Below are positions 1 to 7,755 of a DNA stretch of 64,000 bases, piece by piece. The notes under the pieces are model-generated. The model searched no databases, had not been told where the DNA came from, and saw only the letters and a list, made by a program, of their open reading frames with translations. The stretch covers positions 1 to 64,000 of the forward strand of contig NZ_FOCL01000004.1 in the NCBI RefSeq assembly GCF_900110105.1, written 5' to 3'. A program made the position numbers and the translations under genes. The stretch is from Mucilaginibacter gossypiicola. Its GTDB lineage: Bacteria > Bacteroidota > Bacteroidia > Sphingobacteriales > Sphingobacteriaceae. How positions within the stretch are numbered: position 1 is the first letter of the stretch; every line of letters starts with the position of its first letter.

Positions 1-1
1 C

Positions 2-307
2 GAAACTGTGAGTGCTGATGCAAAAGTAGTAACAGATGGCTTTGGAGCTTATAGGGGATTGGATAAATTACATCAGGAGCACCACGTTCTAAATAAAGAG
101 AAAGAAGAGTACGTCAAAGGAGAATACCATACAAATACTCTTGAAGGCTTTTGGACTCTCCTAAAACGTGGAATATATGGCCAATACCATAAAGTGTCTT
201 CTGAGCATCTGCAAGCGTATCTCGATGAGTTTACCTTTAAATACAATAACAGGACAAATAAATCAAACTTCGCATTATTGATTCAACGAAGTTTGACCTT
301 TGTCTAA
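2..307 (+). CDS. IS1595/ISXO2-type transposase, 3' fragment
   Basis: Only the C-terminal ~100 residues are inside the window; the reading frame is open back to base 2, so the gene continues upstream. The segment has the hallmarks of the ISXO2-like DDE domain: an Asp in VVTDGFGAY, then NTLEGFWTLLKRGIYGQYHKVS with the catalytic-type Glu (position 47 of the visible open frame), and the terminal LDEFTFKYNNR block typical of IS1595-family enzymes. It would catalyse cut-and-paste transposition of its own element. Whether the element is complete cannot be told; no convincing terminal inverted repeat was identified just downstream of the stop codon. Family is confident, intactness unknown. Confidence 0.8.
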   Translation, partial: ETVSADAKVVTDGFGAYRGLDKLHQEHHVLNKEKEEYVKGEYHTNTLEGFWTLLKRGIYGQYHKVSSEHLQAYLDEFTFKYNNRTNKSNFALLIQRSLTFV

Positions 308-379
308 TGATGGGCTATTACTCTCCCAAGGGAGGGAATCGCAATCTCCCGAGCTTTTTGATAATTGCGAAACAATAAA

Positions 380-883
380 ATGAATAATACAGAAAATAAA
401 ACTGAACAAGGTACATCTGAAGTAATTATCAGGGAAGCCATTCAATCCGATTGCCCGCGCTTGATGGAGTTGGTGCATGAGCTTGCCTTGTATGAAAAAG
501 CTCCCGAAGAGGTTACCGTTACGCTACAGCATTTTGAAGAAGCCGGTTTTGGCCCAAATCCTGTTTGGAAGGCTTTTGTTGCCGAAGTTGATGGCCTGGT
601 TGTTGGCTTCGCGGTATACTACATCCGCTACTCAACCTGGAAAGGCAGCCGTATGTATTTGGAAGACCTGATAGTGACCGAAGATATGCGCGGCAAAAAG
701 ATCGGCAAACTACTGTTCGACCGCCTGATCCAGGAAGCTAAAGAGAAAGGTTTCAGCGGTATGGTTTGGCAGGTGCTTGACTGGAACGAACCTGCAATTA
801 ACTTTTATAACAAGTACGGCGCGAATATTGAGGCAGGCTGGTTAAATGCTTCGCTCTCGAGGGAGCAGTTGCTAAACTACTAA
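380..883 (+). CDS. GNAT family N-acetyltransferase (diamine/thialysine acetyltransferase-like)
   Basis: A 167-residue GCN5-related acetyltransferase. The acetyl-CoA pyrophosphate loop is seen in EDMRGKKIGKLLFDRL (R-x-x-x-x-G pattern), preceded by the beta-4 strand YLEDLIV and followed by the WNEPAINFYNKYGA segment typical of the spermidine/thialysine acetyltransferase branch. ATG 380 is preferred over the upstream in-frame TTG at 365 because only the ATG gives a normal N-terminus. It is the first gene of a plus-strand run: the lipoprotein gene follows after 11 nt and aspartate kinase directly after that. The natural acceptor amine cannot be deduced from sequence. Cytoplasmic. Confidence 0.88.
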   Translation: MNNTENKTEQGTSEVIIREAIQSDCPRLMELVHELALYEKAPEEVTVTLQHFEEAGFGPNPVWKAFVAEVDGLVVGFAVYYIRYSTWKGSRMYLEDLIVTEDMRGKKIGKLLFDRLIQEAKEKGFSGMVWQVLDWNEPAINFYNKYGANIEAGWLNASLSREQLLNY

Positions 884-894
884 AACACATACCT

Positions 895-1692
895 ATGAAA
901 AATCTGTGCCTGTTGTTTTTTATTATGTTGGGCTTATCATCGTGTCAGTGGGGCGTACCTAATAAGGTTGCTGAAAAGACGTTTGATACCCTGCACTATG
1001 AGTATAAAGTAATAAAAGCACGGGCGGCAGATTGCGGCACAAAGCCCGACAGCGCTTGTACAGTAGTGAAAATTAACTATCCGTTCTTTGACAACGCCAA
1101 AGCTTTAAATGATACTATAACCCGCAAGATTACAGTGATGTTTGCTATGGATGGTAAACCAGACAGCAGCCTGGAACTGATGACCAAAAAATTCCTGAAA
1201 TCATATGACGATTTTAAAAAGGATGATTCGCGGTCGGGAATGTTTTTTACGCTGGAGGATTCTGTCAAGGTGATCCACCAGGATTCAAGCCTTACTGCTT
1301 TGCAGGTGAGCGGCTATAGTTACCAGGGTGGAGCACATGGTGGCTCGTTTACCGGGTTTATTAACTGGGATACAAAAGCCGGTAAAAATTTAAAGCTTGC
1401 CGATATTTTTGCAACCGGTTATCATGATAAACTTACCGCAGTTGCCGAAAAGGTCTTCAGGAAAAATGAAAAGCTAAGTGACACGGCATCGTTGAAAGAT
1501 AACTATTTTTTCAAAGACGATAAATTTGCTATCAACGATAATTTTTCGGTAACGCCCCTTGGTATCAAATTTTTATATAACCAATACGAGATAAAGCCAT
1601 ATGCGGCTGGCATTACCGAATTATTTATTCCTTACGCACAGATCAAATCATTAATACAGCCGGGTTCGGTTGTAAGTCAATTCATCAAATAA
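895..1692 (+). CDS. DUF3298-type secreted lipoprotein
   Basis: A 265-residue protein with a lipoprotein signal peptide (MKNLCLLFFIML, lipobox LSSC, lipidated Cys 17). The body carries the DUF4163/DUF3298 pair seen in anti-sigma RsiV and many Bacteroidota periplasmic proteins; the signature YSYQGGAHGG is at about residues 141-150 and the LADIF strand follows. RsiV-like proteins bind lysozyme, but a single-gene lipoprotein without a sigma factor need not do so. The stop codon abuts the ATG of aspartate kinase with no gap, so the two are co-transcribed and perhaps translationally coupled. Located in the periplasm or outer membrane. Confidence 0.8.
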   Translation: MKNLCLLFFIMLGLSSCQWGVPNKVAEKTFDTLHYEYKVIKARAADCGTKPDSACTVVKINYPFFDNAKALNDTITRKITVMFAMDGKPDSSLELMTKKFLKSYDDFKKDDSRSGMFFTLEDSVKVIHQDSSLTALQVSGYSYQGGAHGGSFTGFINWDTKAGKNLKLADIFATGYHDKLTAVAEKVFRKNEKLSDTASLKDNYFFKDDKFAINDNFSVTPLGIKFLYNQYEIKPYAAGITELFIPYAQIKSLIQPGSVVSQFIK

Positions 1693-2949
1693 ATGCTTGT
1701 TTTTAAATTCGGAGGGGCATCAGTTAAGGATGCCGCGGGTGTTACCAACCTTGCTAATGTTGTAAAACAATATACTGATCAACAATTGCTCATCGTGGTG
1801 TCGGCCATGGGCAAAACCACCAATGCACTCGAAAAGCTTACCAAAGCCTATATGGATCAGGCTGATGATATGCATGACATCTTTAATGAGATTAAGGAAT
1901 ATCATTATAACATATTAGCGGGCTTGTTTGAACCCGGGCACCCGGTATTTGATGAAGTGGCCAACACCTTTGTGGAGATTGACTGGGCTATTGAAGATGA
2001 ACCGCATGATAGCTATGATTTTGTGTACGATCAGATCGTATCCATCGGCGAACTGGTGTCAACACGTATTGTTAATGCGTATCTGAACAAGGAGGGCCTG
2101 AAGAGCAAATGGCTTGATGTGCGCGGGTATGTGCATACAGATAATACTTACCGCGAAGGCATAGTTGAATGGGATAAAACAAAGACAAGCATTATTAACG
2201 ATATTCCTGCCTTACTCGAAAAAGGCATCATAGTAACGCAGGGGTTCTTAGGTGGCACATCCGAAAATTTCACAACTACGCTTGGTCGTGAGGGCTCTGA
2301 TTATACTGCTTCCATATTTGCAGCCTGTTTGGGTGCAGAGTCGGTTACCGCCTGGAAGGACGTACCTGGGATATTGAATGCTGATCCGAGATACTTTGCT
2401 GATACCGTAAAATTTGATGAACTTTCCTACACCGAAGCCATCGAAATGACTTATTACGGTGCAAGTGTTATTCACCCAAAAACTATTAAACCATTACAAA
2501 ACGCTAAAATTCCGTTATTAGTAAAACCCTTTACTGATCCTTCGGCCGCTGGTACTGTGATAAAAGAAGATGGGCATAACCAGTTTACCAAGCCCGTGAT
2601 CATCCTTAAGCAAAACCAGGTATTGCTGTCGGTATCGGGTAAAGACTATTCATTTATTACCGAAGATCACCTCAGTGATGTGTTTCGCCTGTTTGCCCAG
2701 AATAATGTTAAGGTAAATGTAATGCAAACATCGGCATTGAGTTTTTCGGTTTGCTTTGATTTGAATGAGCAACGTTTTGAAAAGCTGCTGAATGGCCTTA
2801 AACAGGATTTTAAGGTAAAGTACAATGAGGGTTTAATGCTCATTACTGTACGCCATGATGGGGTAAATACCATTAAGGAACTAACTGAAGGCAAAACTAT
2901 TTTGCTTGAACAAATTAGCAGGAATACGATACAAGTGGTGGTTAAATAA
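1693..2949 (+). CDS. aspartate kinase
   Basis: Phosphorylates L-aspartate to 4-aspartyl phosphate, the entry step to lysine, threonine, methionine and diaminopimelate. The N-terminus has the family KFGGASV motif (residues 5-11), the middle has the GFLGGTSENFTTTLGREGSDY substrate/ATP segment and the WKDVPGI motif, and the C-terminal ~115 residues form the ACT regulatory part (VLLSVSGKDYSFITEDHL). At 418 residues it is a monofunctional enzyme, slightly short compared with the usual 440-460, and not fused to homoserine dehydrogenase. The ATG directly follows the stop of the DUF3298 lipoprotein gene. Which lysC/thrA-type isoform and which feedback effector apply is not visible. Confidence 0.92.
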   Translation: MLVFKFGGASVKDAAGVTNLANVVKQYTDQQLLIVVSAMGKTTNALEKLTKAYMDQADDMHDIFNEIKEYHYNILAGLFEPGHPVFDEVANTFVEIDWAIEDEPHDSYDFVYDQIVSIGELVSTRIVNAYLNKEGLKSKWLDVRGYVHTDNTYREGIVEWDKTKTSIINDIPALLEKGIIVTQGFLGGTSENFTTTLGREGSDYTASIFAACLGAESVTAWKDVPGILNADPRYFADTVKFDELSYTEAIEMTYYGASVIHPKTIKPLQNAKIPLLVKPFTDPSAAGTVIKEDGHNQFTKPVIILKQNQVLLSVSGKDYSFITEDHLSDVFRLFAQNNVKVNVMQTSALSFSVCFDLNEQRFEKLLNGLKQDFKVKYNEGLMLITVRHDGVNTIKELTEGKTILLEQISRNTIQVVVK

Positions 2950-3016
2950 AAGTCAAAAAAAGTCATTTTATTAACATTCGGCTGTGTTTAGATACCTGCC
3001 TTTAGGCTCAAAAAGT

Positions 3017-3024
3017 TATATTTG
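3017..3024 (+). promoter_or_regulatory. putative -7 promoter element of the yitT-like gene
   Basis: TATATTTG fits the Bacteroidota -7 consensus TAnnTTTG and ends only 3 nt before the ATG at 3028. If used, transcription would start at or within the start codon, giving a leaderless mRNA. No good -33 TTTG is visible at the expected distance, so this is tentative. Confidence 0.4.
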
Positions 3025-3027
3025 GGC

Positions 3028-3888
3028 ATGAAGGCAATTAACACCATCAAGGATTCAGCAAATATCGGACTCGGGATTTTATCGGCAGCTTTTGGTCTTA
3101 AAGGCTTTTTATTGTCGAGTCATTTTATTGACGGAGGTGCCACCGGGGTATCTATGCTGATATTTGATATAACTTCCATACCCATATCCATATTGATCTT
3201 CGTAATCAATGTTCCTTTCCTGTGGATTGGTTACCGGAAGCTCGGGCTTTGGTTTGCGATAAAAAGCACAATTGCTATAGCCTTATTAGCTCTTTGCCTC
3301 GCACTGGTTAGCTTTCCTGATGTTACTCATGATAAATTGCTTACAGCTGTATTTGGCGGTGTGTTTATCGGTACAGGCAGTGGCCTGGCCATGCGTGGTG
3401 GAGCGGTGCTTGATGGCACTGAAATAGCTGCCGTACTGGTAAGTAAAAAGACTCAGCTGTTAAAGGTTAGCGATTTTATTTTGCTGCTTAATGTTTTGAT
3501 ATTTGGGGTTGCAGCCTCGGTACTGGGTGTTGAACCAGCTATGTACTCGATATTGACCTATATGGCTGCCGCTAAAATGATCGACTTTTTGCTGAACGGT
3601 ATCGAACAATACTCGGGGGTTACCGTCATCTCAACCAAAAGCGATGCTATTCGCAGGGCAATAACAGTTACTCTTGGCCGTGGTGTTACCATTTACCAGG
3701 GCAAAAGCGGTTACGGTAAAGACGGCCATGTTAATGATCCCCGTGATATTGTTTTTACGGTAGCTACCCGCTTGGAAATCCCGTCTCTCAAACAAACAAT
3801 TCTTCGTATCGATCCCAAAGCTTTTATTGTGCAACAGAGTATTGATGATACTACCGGTGGTTTGCTAAAGCGAAAGAAACTACATTAG
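3028..3888 (+). CDS. YitT family membrane protein (DUF161/DUF2179)
   Basis: A 286-residue inner-membrane protein of the YitT family. The N-terminal two thirds hold five to six hydrophobic helices including the family motif FIDGGATGVSML and the GTGSGLAMRGGAVLDGTEI segment between helices; the C-terminal ~85 residues are the soluble DUF2179 domain (SGVTVISTKSDAIR ... FIVQQSIDD). The transported or sensed ligand is unknown for the family. ATG 3028 is chosen over TTG 3022, which would lie inside the probable promoter. It is a monocistronic unit ending at a hairpin shared with the convergent thioesterase gene. Confidence 0.88.
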   Translation: MKAINTIKDSANIGLGILSAAFGLKGFLLSSHFIDGGATGVSMLIFDITSIPISILIFVINVPFLWIGYRKLGLWFAIKSTIAIALLALCLALVSFPDVTHDKLLTAVFGGVFIGTGSGLAMRGGAVLDGTEIAAVLVSKKTQLLKVSDFILLLNVLIFGVAASVLGVEPAMYSILTYMAAAKMIDFLLNGIEQYSGVTVISTKSDAIRRAITVTLGRGVTIYQGKSGYGKDGHVNDPRDIVFTVATRLEIPSLKQTILRIDPKAFIVQQSIDDTTGGLLKRKKLH

Positions 3889-3912
3889 GAAGCGGAAAGC
3901 TTAAAGCGTAAA

Positions 3913-3954
3913 GCCGAAAGCTTTTTTAAAGCGAGATAAGGAAAAGCTTTCGGC
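3913..3954. terminator. bidirectional terminator between yitT-like gene and thioesterase gene
   Basis: A perfect 13-bp stem (GCCGAAAGCTTTT at 3913-3925 with its complement at 3942-3954, loop 16 nt) sits between convergent genes and has A/T-rich arms on both sides, so it can serve both strands. Confidence 0.7.
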
Positions 3955-3961
3955 CTTAAGC

Positions 3962-4345
3962 TCAAAGAACGCTTACCGGGTGCTTGTGCTCATCAATAGC
4001 AACAAAAGTAAAAGTACCGGTGATGGCCTTTTCACGAACAAAGGAGTACATTTCTTCGATATAAATTTCAACCGAAACTTTGAGGCTGGTATTGCCGATA
4101 TGGGCTATGCTGCCAACAAGTTCGATAATGGTACCTGCGGGAATAGGGCGTTTAAAATCGATCCTGTCTGATGATACAGTGACCATTCTTTTTCGGGTGA
4201 AGCGGGTAGCTGTAATAAAAGCTACTTCATCCATCATGGCCATTGCCGAACCTCCGAAAAGCGTATCGTAATGATTGGTGTCACTCGGGAACACCGTTTT
4301 AAATATCCGCGATTCCGCGTCTTTAATTCGTTCTTCAGTTGTCAT
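3962..4345 (-). CDS. acyl-CoA thioesterase, hotdog fold (YciA/BACH type)
   Basis: A 127-residue hotdog-fold protein that would hydrolyse acyl-CoA to free acid and CoA. The pattern DTLFGGSAMAMMDEVAFITATR is the YciA/BACH catalytic helix with its Asp (about residue 39), and SSDRIDFKRPIPAGTIIEL is the conserved strand pair. It is close to full length for the single-domain type. It lies downstream of fabH on the same strand with a ~50 bp gap that contains a pyrimidine/purine-rich repeat (4361-4398), so co-transcription with fabH is possible. Acyl chain preference is not deducible. Cytoplasmic. Confidence 0.85.
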   Translation of the reverse strand: MTTEERIKDAESRIFKTVFPSDTNHYDTLFGGSAMAMMDEVAFITATRFTRKRMVTVSSDRIDFKRPIPAGTIIELVGSIAHIGNTSLKVSVEIYIEEMYSFVREKAITGTFTFVAIDEHKHPVSVL

Positions 4346-4360
4346 TGAGTTGGATTTTAA

Positions 4361-4393
4361 CTCCTTCTCCTTTGGAGAGGGGTTGGGTGGGGT
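4361..4393. repeat. short CCTTCTCC/GGAGAGG palindromic intergenic repeat
   Basis: The segment CTCCTTCTCCTTTGGAGAGGGG forms a short hairpin (CTCC..GGAG core) in the gap between thioesterase and fabH genes. Sequences of this style are frequent between Bacteroidota genes; here it may be a processing or attenuation hairpin. Function is inference. Confidence 0.4.
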
Positions 4394-5392
4394 TTATCTC
4401 AGTTTGCCCCATTTTACATAGGTAGCACCCCATGAAAAGCCTGCGCCGAAGGCTGTAAGGATCACGTTGTCATTCTCTTTGAAATCTTCTTTATAATCCC
4501 ACAAGGCCAGCGGAATGGTAGCAGCAGTTGTGTTTCCATAACGGTCGATATTGATCTTAACACGGCTTTCGGGCAAACCCAAAGCATCTCCCACAGCGTG
4601 GATAATACGATAATTTGCCTGGTGGGGGATAAGCCAGTTAATATCATCTATGGCGAGGTTATTACGTTGCAGTATAGATGTGCAGCTTTCGGTCATACCT
4701 TTAATGGCAGCTTTGAAAACTACGCGGCCGTCCTGGCGTATATAATGGAGTTTTCCATCTATGGTTTCTTCTGATGCCGGGTTCATGGAACCACCACCCG
4801 GAACAAATAAATGTTCGCGTCCGTGACCATCTGTTTTAAATACACTGTCAATAACACCAATATCTTCGGTAGATGGTTCAAGCAATACCGCACCGGCGCC
4901 ATCACCAAAAAGGATACAGGTGTTGCGGTCGGCGTAGTTTACAATGGCGCTGTTTTGATCGGCACCAATAACTATTACTTTTTTATAACGATTACTTTCA
5001 ACAAGGCTTGAACCAAGGGTAAAGGCATAAAGGAAACCGCTGCAGGCAGCATTAACATCAGACGCCCAGGCATTGCTTAATCCGCATTTATCGCAAACAA
5101 TGCTGGCTGTAGAAATAAGCAAATAGTCGGGGGTTGAAGTGGCTACGATAACGCAGTCAATTTCTGAAGGATCAACTTTGGCATTTTCAAGTAAATTTTT
5201 TACTGCAAAAGTAGCCATGTCTGAAGTAGCCAGTGTTCGGTCGGCAAGAATCCTTCTTTCCCTGATCCCTGTGCGTGAAACTATCCAATCGCTGTTAGTC
5301 TCAACCATTTTCTCTAAATCGCTGTTAGTTAAAATGTTGTCAGGAACATAGCCGCCTATACCGGTAATAACCGCGCTACTTTTTAATGCCAT
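4394..5392 (-). CDS. fabH: 3-oxoacyl-ACP synthase III (beta-ketoacyl-ACP synthase, KAS III)
   Basis: Starts fatty-acid synthesis by condensing acetyl-CoA (or branched acyl-CoA) with malonyl-ACP. From the chosen ATG the protein has 332 residues and the full KAS III triad: Cys117 in DVNAACSGF, His257 in LIPHQANYR and Asn287 in DRYGNTTAA. The ATG at 5392 (MALKSSAVITGIG) is selected because the frame upstream (to 5458) is not family-like and would overlap the promoter at 5419-5426. This is one of at least two fab condensing enzymes in the window (fabF lies at 48 kb) and is not clustered with plsX or rpmF as in many genomes. Cytoplasmic. Confidence 0.95.
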   Translation of the reverse strand: MALKSSAVITGIGGYVPDNILTNSDLEKMVETNSDWIVSRTGIRERRILADRTLATSDMATFAVKNLLENAKVDPSEIDCVIVATSTPDYLLISTASIVCDKCGLSNAWASDVNAACSGFLYAFTLGSSLVESNRYKKVIVIGADQNSAIVNYADRNTCILFGDGAGAVLLEPSTEDIGVIDSVFKTDGHGREHLFVPGGGSMNPASEETIDGKLHYIRQDGRVVFKAAIKGMTESCTSILQRNNLAIDDINWLIPHQANYRIIHAVGDALGLPESRVKINIDRYGNTTAATIPLALWDYKEDFKENDNVILTAFGAGFSWGATYVKWGKLR

Positions 5393-5418
5393 AAATGTTA
5401 GATATCTCAAAAAACACG

Positions 5419-5426
5419 CAAAGATA
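5419..5426 (-). promoter_or_regulatory. putative -7 element of fabH promoter
   Basis: On the minus strand the sequence is TATCTTTG, an exact match to TAnnTTTG, 26 nt upstream of the fabH ATG. No clear TTTG was found at -33. Confidence 0.5.
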
Positions 5427-5611
5427 CGGAATTTTGACCGTTTTAACTTGTCATGCAACTGTATGATTATATAATGTTACCACAGAATACTACAATAGTT
5501 TACGGTTTGTCGACACAAAGAGGCAACTAAACGACACATCTTTCAATGCTGGTACTGCTGCTTTTACTTTTGAATCAACGAATTAGATTAAACTTAAAAG
5601 GAGACATAACA

Positions 5612-6355
5612 ATGGAAAGAAAGAACTTTTTAAAAAGCCTGGTAATCGGCGCAGTGTCATCGTCTGTATTGGTTGAAGCCTGCAAAAAAGATGCCGATAC
5701 AGCCACAACTACTACGACCACCACTTCGGGAAGTTCATCTTCCGGTAGTACTTCGGGTTCAACCGATTCAGGCACCTGCAGTGTTGTGCCTACAGAAACT
5801 GAAGGCCCTTATCCAACACATTCACCTGCATCATACGTAAGGAGCGATATTACCGATGGCCGTACCGGGTATACACTTACAGCAAAAATTACAATAAATA
5901 ACAGTAATAATAGTTGCAGTGCTCTTTCTGGCGCGCTGGTTGATATTTGGCATTGCGATGCGGAAGGGAATTATTCTGAATATGGTGGTAGCGGTACGCA
6001 ATCAACAAATTATACTTCAGTTCATTTTTTGCGCGGCAGGCAAACTACCGATTCAAATGGCCTCGTAACTTTTACGTCCATATTTCCGGGCTGGTATACC
6101 GGCAGGGCCACGCATATCCATGTGCATGTTTATAACTCGTCGGGTACATCGTTGAAAGTAACCCAAATTGCGTTTCCCGAAGGTACAGGCTCCGCGCTTT
6201 TAGCTGTTAGTGGCTATGCCAAAGGTATGAGTGGGTATACCTACAATGCCAGTGATAATGTATTTAGTGATGGCTATACGCTTGAGACCGCTGCTGTTAC
6301 CGGCAGCACCACCGCTGGTTTTGTGTTGACCATCGGCCTAAGCGTGCCTGCTTAA
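5612..6355 (+). CDS. secreted intradiol-ring-cleavage-dioxygenase-like protein
   Basis: A 247-residue exported protein related to catechol/protocatechuate intradiol dioxygenases. After a signal segment ending in VEAC (probable lipobox, Cys 23) comes a low-complexity Thr/Ser/Gly linker, then the family pattern: TEGPYPT, LVDIWHCDAEGNYSEY (first iron Tyr), FPGWYTGRATHIHVHVY (second Tyr and the two His ligands). All four Fe(III)-type ligands therefore appear present. Secreted members of this family are common in Bacteroidota and usually of unknown substrate. ATG 5612 is preceded by AAAAGGAG, a rare clear Shine-Dalgarno, which decides the start against the upstream frame at 5546. Confidence 0.82.
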   Translation: MERKNFLKSLVIGAVSSSVLVEACKKDADTATTTTTTTSGSSSSGSTSGSTDSGTCSVVPTETEGPYPTHSPASYVRSDITDGRTGYTLTAKITINNSNNSCSALSGALVDIWHCDAEGNYSEYGGSGTQSTNYTSVHFLRGRQTTDSNGLVTFTSIFPGWYTGRATHIHVHVYNSSGTSLKVTQIAFPEGTGSALLAVSGYAKGMSGYTYNASDNVFSDGYTLETAAVTGSTTAGFVLTIGLSVPA

Positions 6356-6375
6356 AATTTTCATTTTTGTTTTGT

Positions 6376-6412
6376 AACAAGGCGCTGGCTATTGTTGGCG
6401 TCTTGTTTTTTA
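6376..6412 (+). terminator. terminator after the dioxygenase-like gene
   Basis: AACAAGGCG (6376-6384) pairs with CGTCTTGTT (6399-6407, one G-U), followed by a run of T. It separates the dioxygenase gene from the next unit. Confidence 0.7.
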
Positions 6413-6420
6413 ACCATAAT

Positions 6421-6942
6421 ATGCAAAAACGTGTGATCATTTTGTGTTATCGTAAAATCATCGATATCCGGTCGGTTAAGCAATGGGATAAGCTGGTGTT
6501 CGAAAGTACCTACCTTGAATTTAAAATGCAGGCCCAGAATTTTAGCCAGGGGACCGATTATACTTCCTATGCCCAATTGTTAAGAAATGTGCCCAATGCC
6601 CAGCGTTTAAGCGGTATGGTTACCCCATCGGTTACAGGTTATATTCAACAGCTTGGCAGCATCATGCCCGATATTTTAAATAATATTGGCAGGCGGTTTC
6701 TTACGTTCAGCAAGTTTCAGCTGGAAATTATCAATTCGGATATTAATGATAAAGAAAAACACCAGGTTGCCGTTAATTTTTATTCCGAGCCCTTGGTGTG
6801 GCATGATACCATAGATAATTACCTGCTCGTATCCGGTCATTCGCCCGAAAATCAATCAGCTGCCGAAAATAATGTTGTAGCTACCAACCTTATGCAGTTG
6901 CAGCCGTATATAAATATAAGCTCATTACAATATCACAATTAA
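6421..6942 (+). CDS. hypothetical protein paired with a pirin-like gene
   Basis: A 173-residue protein that I do not recognise. It has no signal peptide or membrane segment; it is predicted to be soluble, with a hydrophobic N-terminal strand (KRVIILCYRKII) and a central segment rich in small residues (QRLSGMVTPSVTGYIQQLGS). ATG 6421 is used because the longer frame from 6367 runs through the upstream terminator. Its stop codon is one base from the ATG of the pirin-like gene, so the two products are made together and are likely to interact or act in the same step. No function is proposed. Confidence 0.6.
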   Translation: MQKRVIILCYRKIIDIRSVKQWDKLVFESTYLEFKMQAQNFSQGTDYTSYAQLLRNVPNAQRLSGMVTPSVTGYIQQLGSIMPDILNNIGRRFLTFSKFQLEIINSDINDKEKHQVAVNFYSEPLVWHDTIDNYLLVSGHSPENQSAAENNVVATNLMQLQPYINISSLQYHN

Positions 6943-6943
6943 C

Positions 6944-7645
6944 ATGGAAAAGATCTCACCGGGACAAATACATTTGGCCGACCAAAGAGGTTTTACGAAA
7001 ACCCATACCCTGAGGCGTTACAGTAGTTTTAACTATGGTAACTATTTTAATGAATATCGTAAACCATTTGGCCGGCTGGAGGTATGGAATGATGAAATGC
7101 TGGCGGGAGGTAATTCAGTTCATGTTACTGTAAAAAACTCCGGCTGGTTTGTTTTAATGCCGGTTACCGGCGAGGTGCTGTTAAAAAGGATAAATGGAGA
7201 CATTCGCCTGATTGATGTTGGGGAGATGTTTGTAGGTTATGCCGTTGTCGGTGAGCAACTTGAACTAACCAATCTTTATAAAGAAGATTGGATCAATTAC
7301 ATTTATTTGCAGCTAAAGGATACTGATGTACTAAACCCACAACGTGATGCGGTTTTTAAGTTTGATTTTGCAGGCAGGCCAAACGAACTGATTGACCTGG
7401 TGCCAACCAGCGGAATGCACCCGTTTCGATTGCATATCGGGGTATTTGGTGGAAGGGTAGATGCCCTTTATCAGCTTCAAAACAGTGGTTCATTGTTTTA
7501 CGCGTTTGTGCTTGCCGGGGCGTTTGAGCTACAGGGGCGTTTGATGCATGACCGTGATGGTTTGGCGCTGTGGGAGCTGGAAGAAGCAGATATGGAAGCG
7601 CTAAGTAATAATGCAGTGGTTTTGATATTGGAAATGTTGAAATAA
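6944..7645 (+). CDS. pirin-like bicupin protein lacking the usual metal ligands
   Basis: A 233-residue protein with the pirin/YhhW layout: LADQRGFTKTHTLRRYSSFNYGNYF then FGRLEVWNDEMLAGGNSV, the classic N-terminal cupin entry, followed by a second cupin half ending in EADMEALSNNAVVLILEML. In pirins the strand after the GG is HxH(x)nH...E that binds iron; here the corresponding stretch is VHVTVKNSGWFVLMPVTGEV, with no HxH and no later His/Glu pair. A quercetinase-type activity is therefore doubtful; a binding or regulatory role is more plausible. Co-transcribed with the unknown protein just upstream (1 nt gap). The family call is sound; the loss of ligands is read by eye. Confidence 0.72.
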   Translation: MEKISPGQIHLADQRGFTKTHTLRRYSSFNYGNYFNEYRKPFGRLEVWNDEMLAGGNSVHVTVKNSGWFVLMPVTGEVLLKRINGDIRLIDVGEMFVGYAVVGEQLELTNLYKEDWINYIYLQLKDTDVLNPQRDAVFKFDFAGRPNELIDLVPTSGMHPFRLHIGVFGGRVDALYQLQNSGSLFYAFVLAGAFELQGRLMHDRDGLALWELEEADMEALSNNAVVLILEMLK

Positions 7646-7706
7646 ACTCTTGTTTTTTAGATGCATCGGAGCACATCATTGCACAAGGTAAATTCTTTAA
7701 GCAGAA

Positions 7707-7734
7707 CGGGCGTCTTGTAACCACCTGACGCCCG
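7707..7734. terminator. hairpin between convergent pirin-like and SDR genes
   Basis: CGGGCGTC (7707-7714) pairs perfectly with GACGCCCG (7727-7734) around a 12-nt loop. It lies between convergent genes; T-runs are weak, so termination may be inefficient. Confidence 0.5.
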
Positions 7735-7755
7735 CCTAATCTCAATGTTTATTAT

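Noticed and set aside
6421..6942. Phage tail-like protein
   Set aside because: No other phage genes in the neighbourhood and no tail-family motif found; a weak impression only.
7356..7745. 129-residue minus-strand frame over the pirin-like gene
   Set aside because: Overlaps a well-supported gene and its hairpin; no domain.
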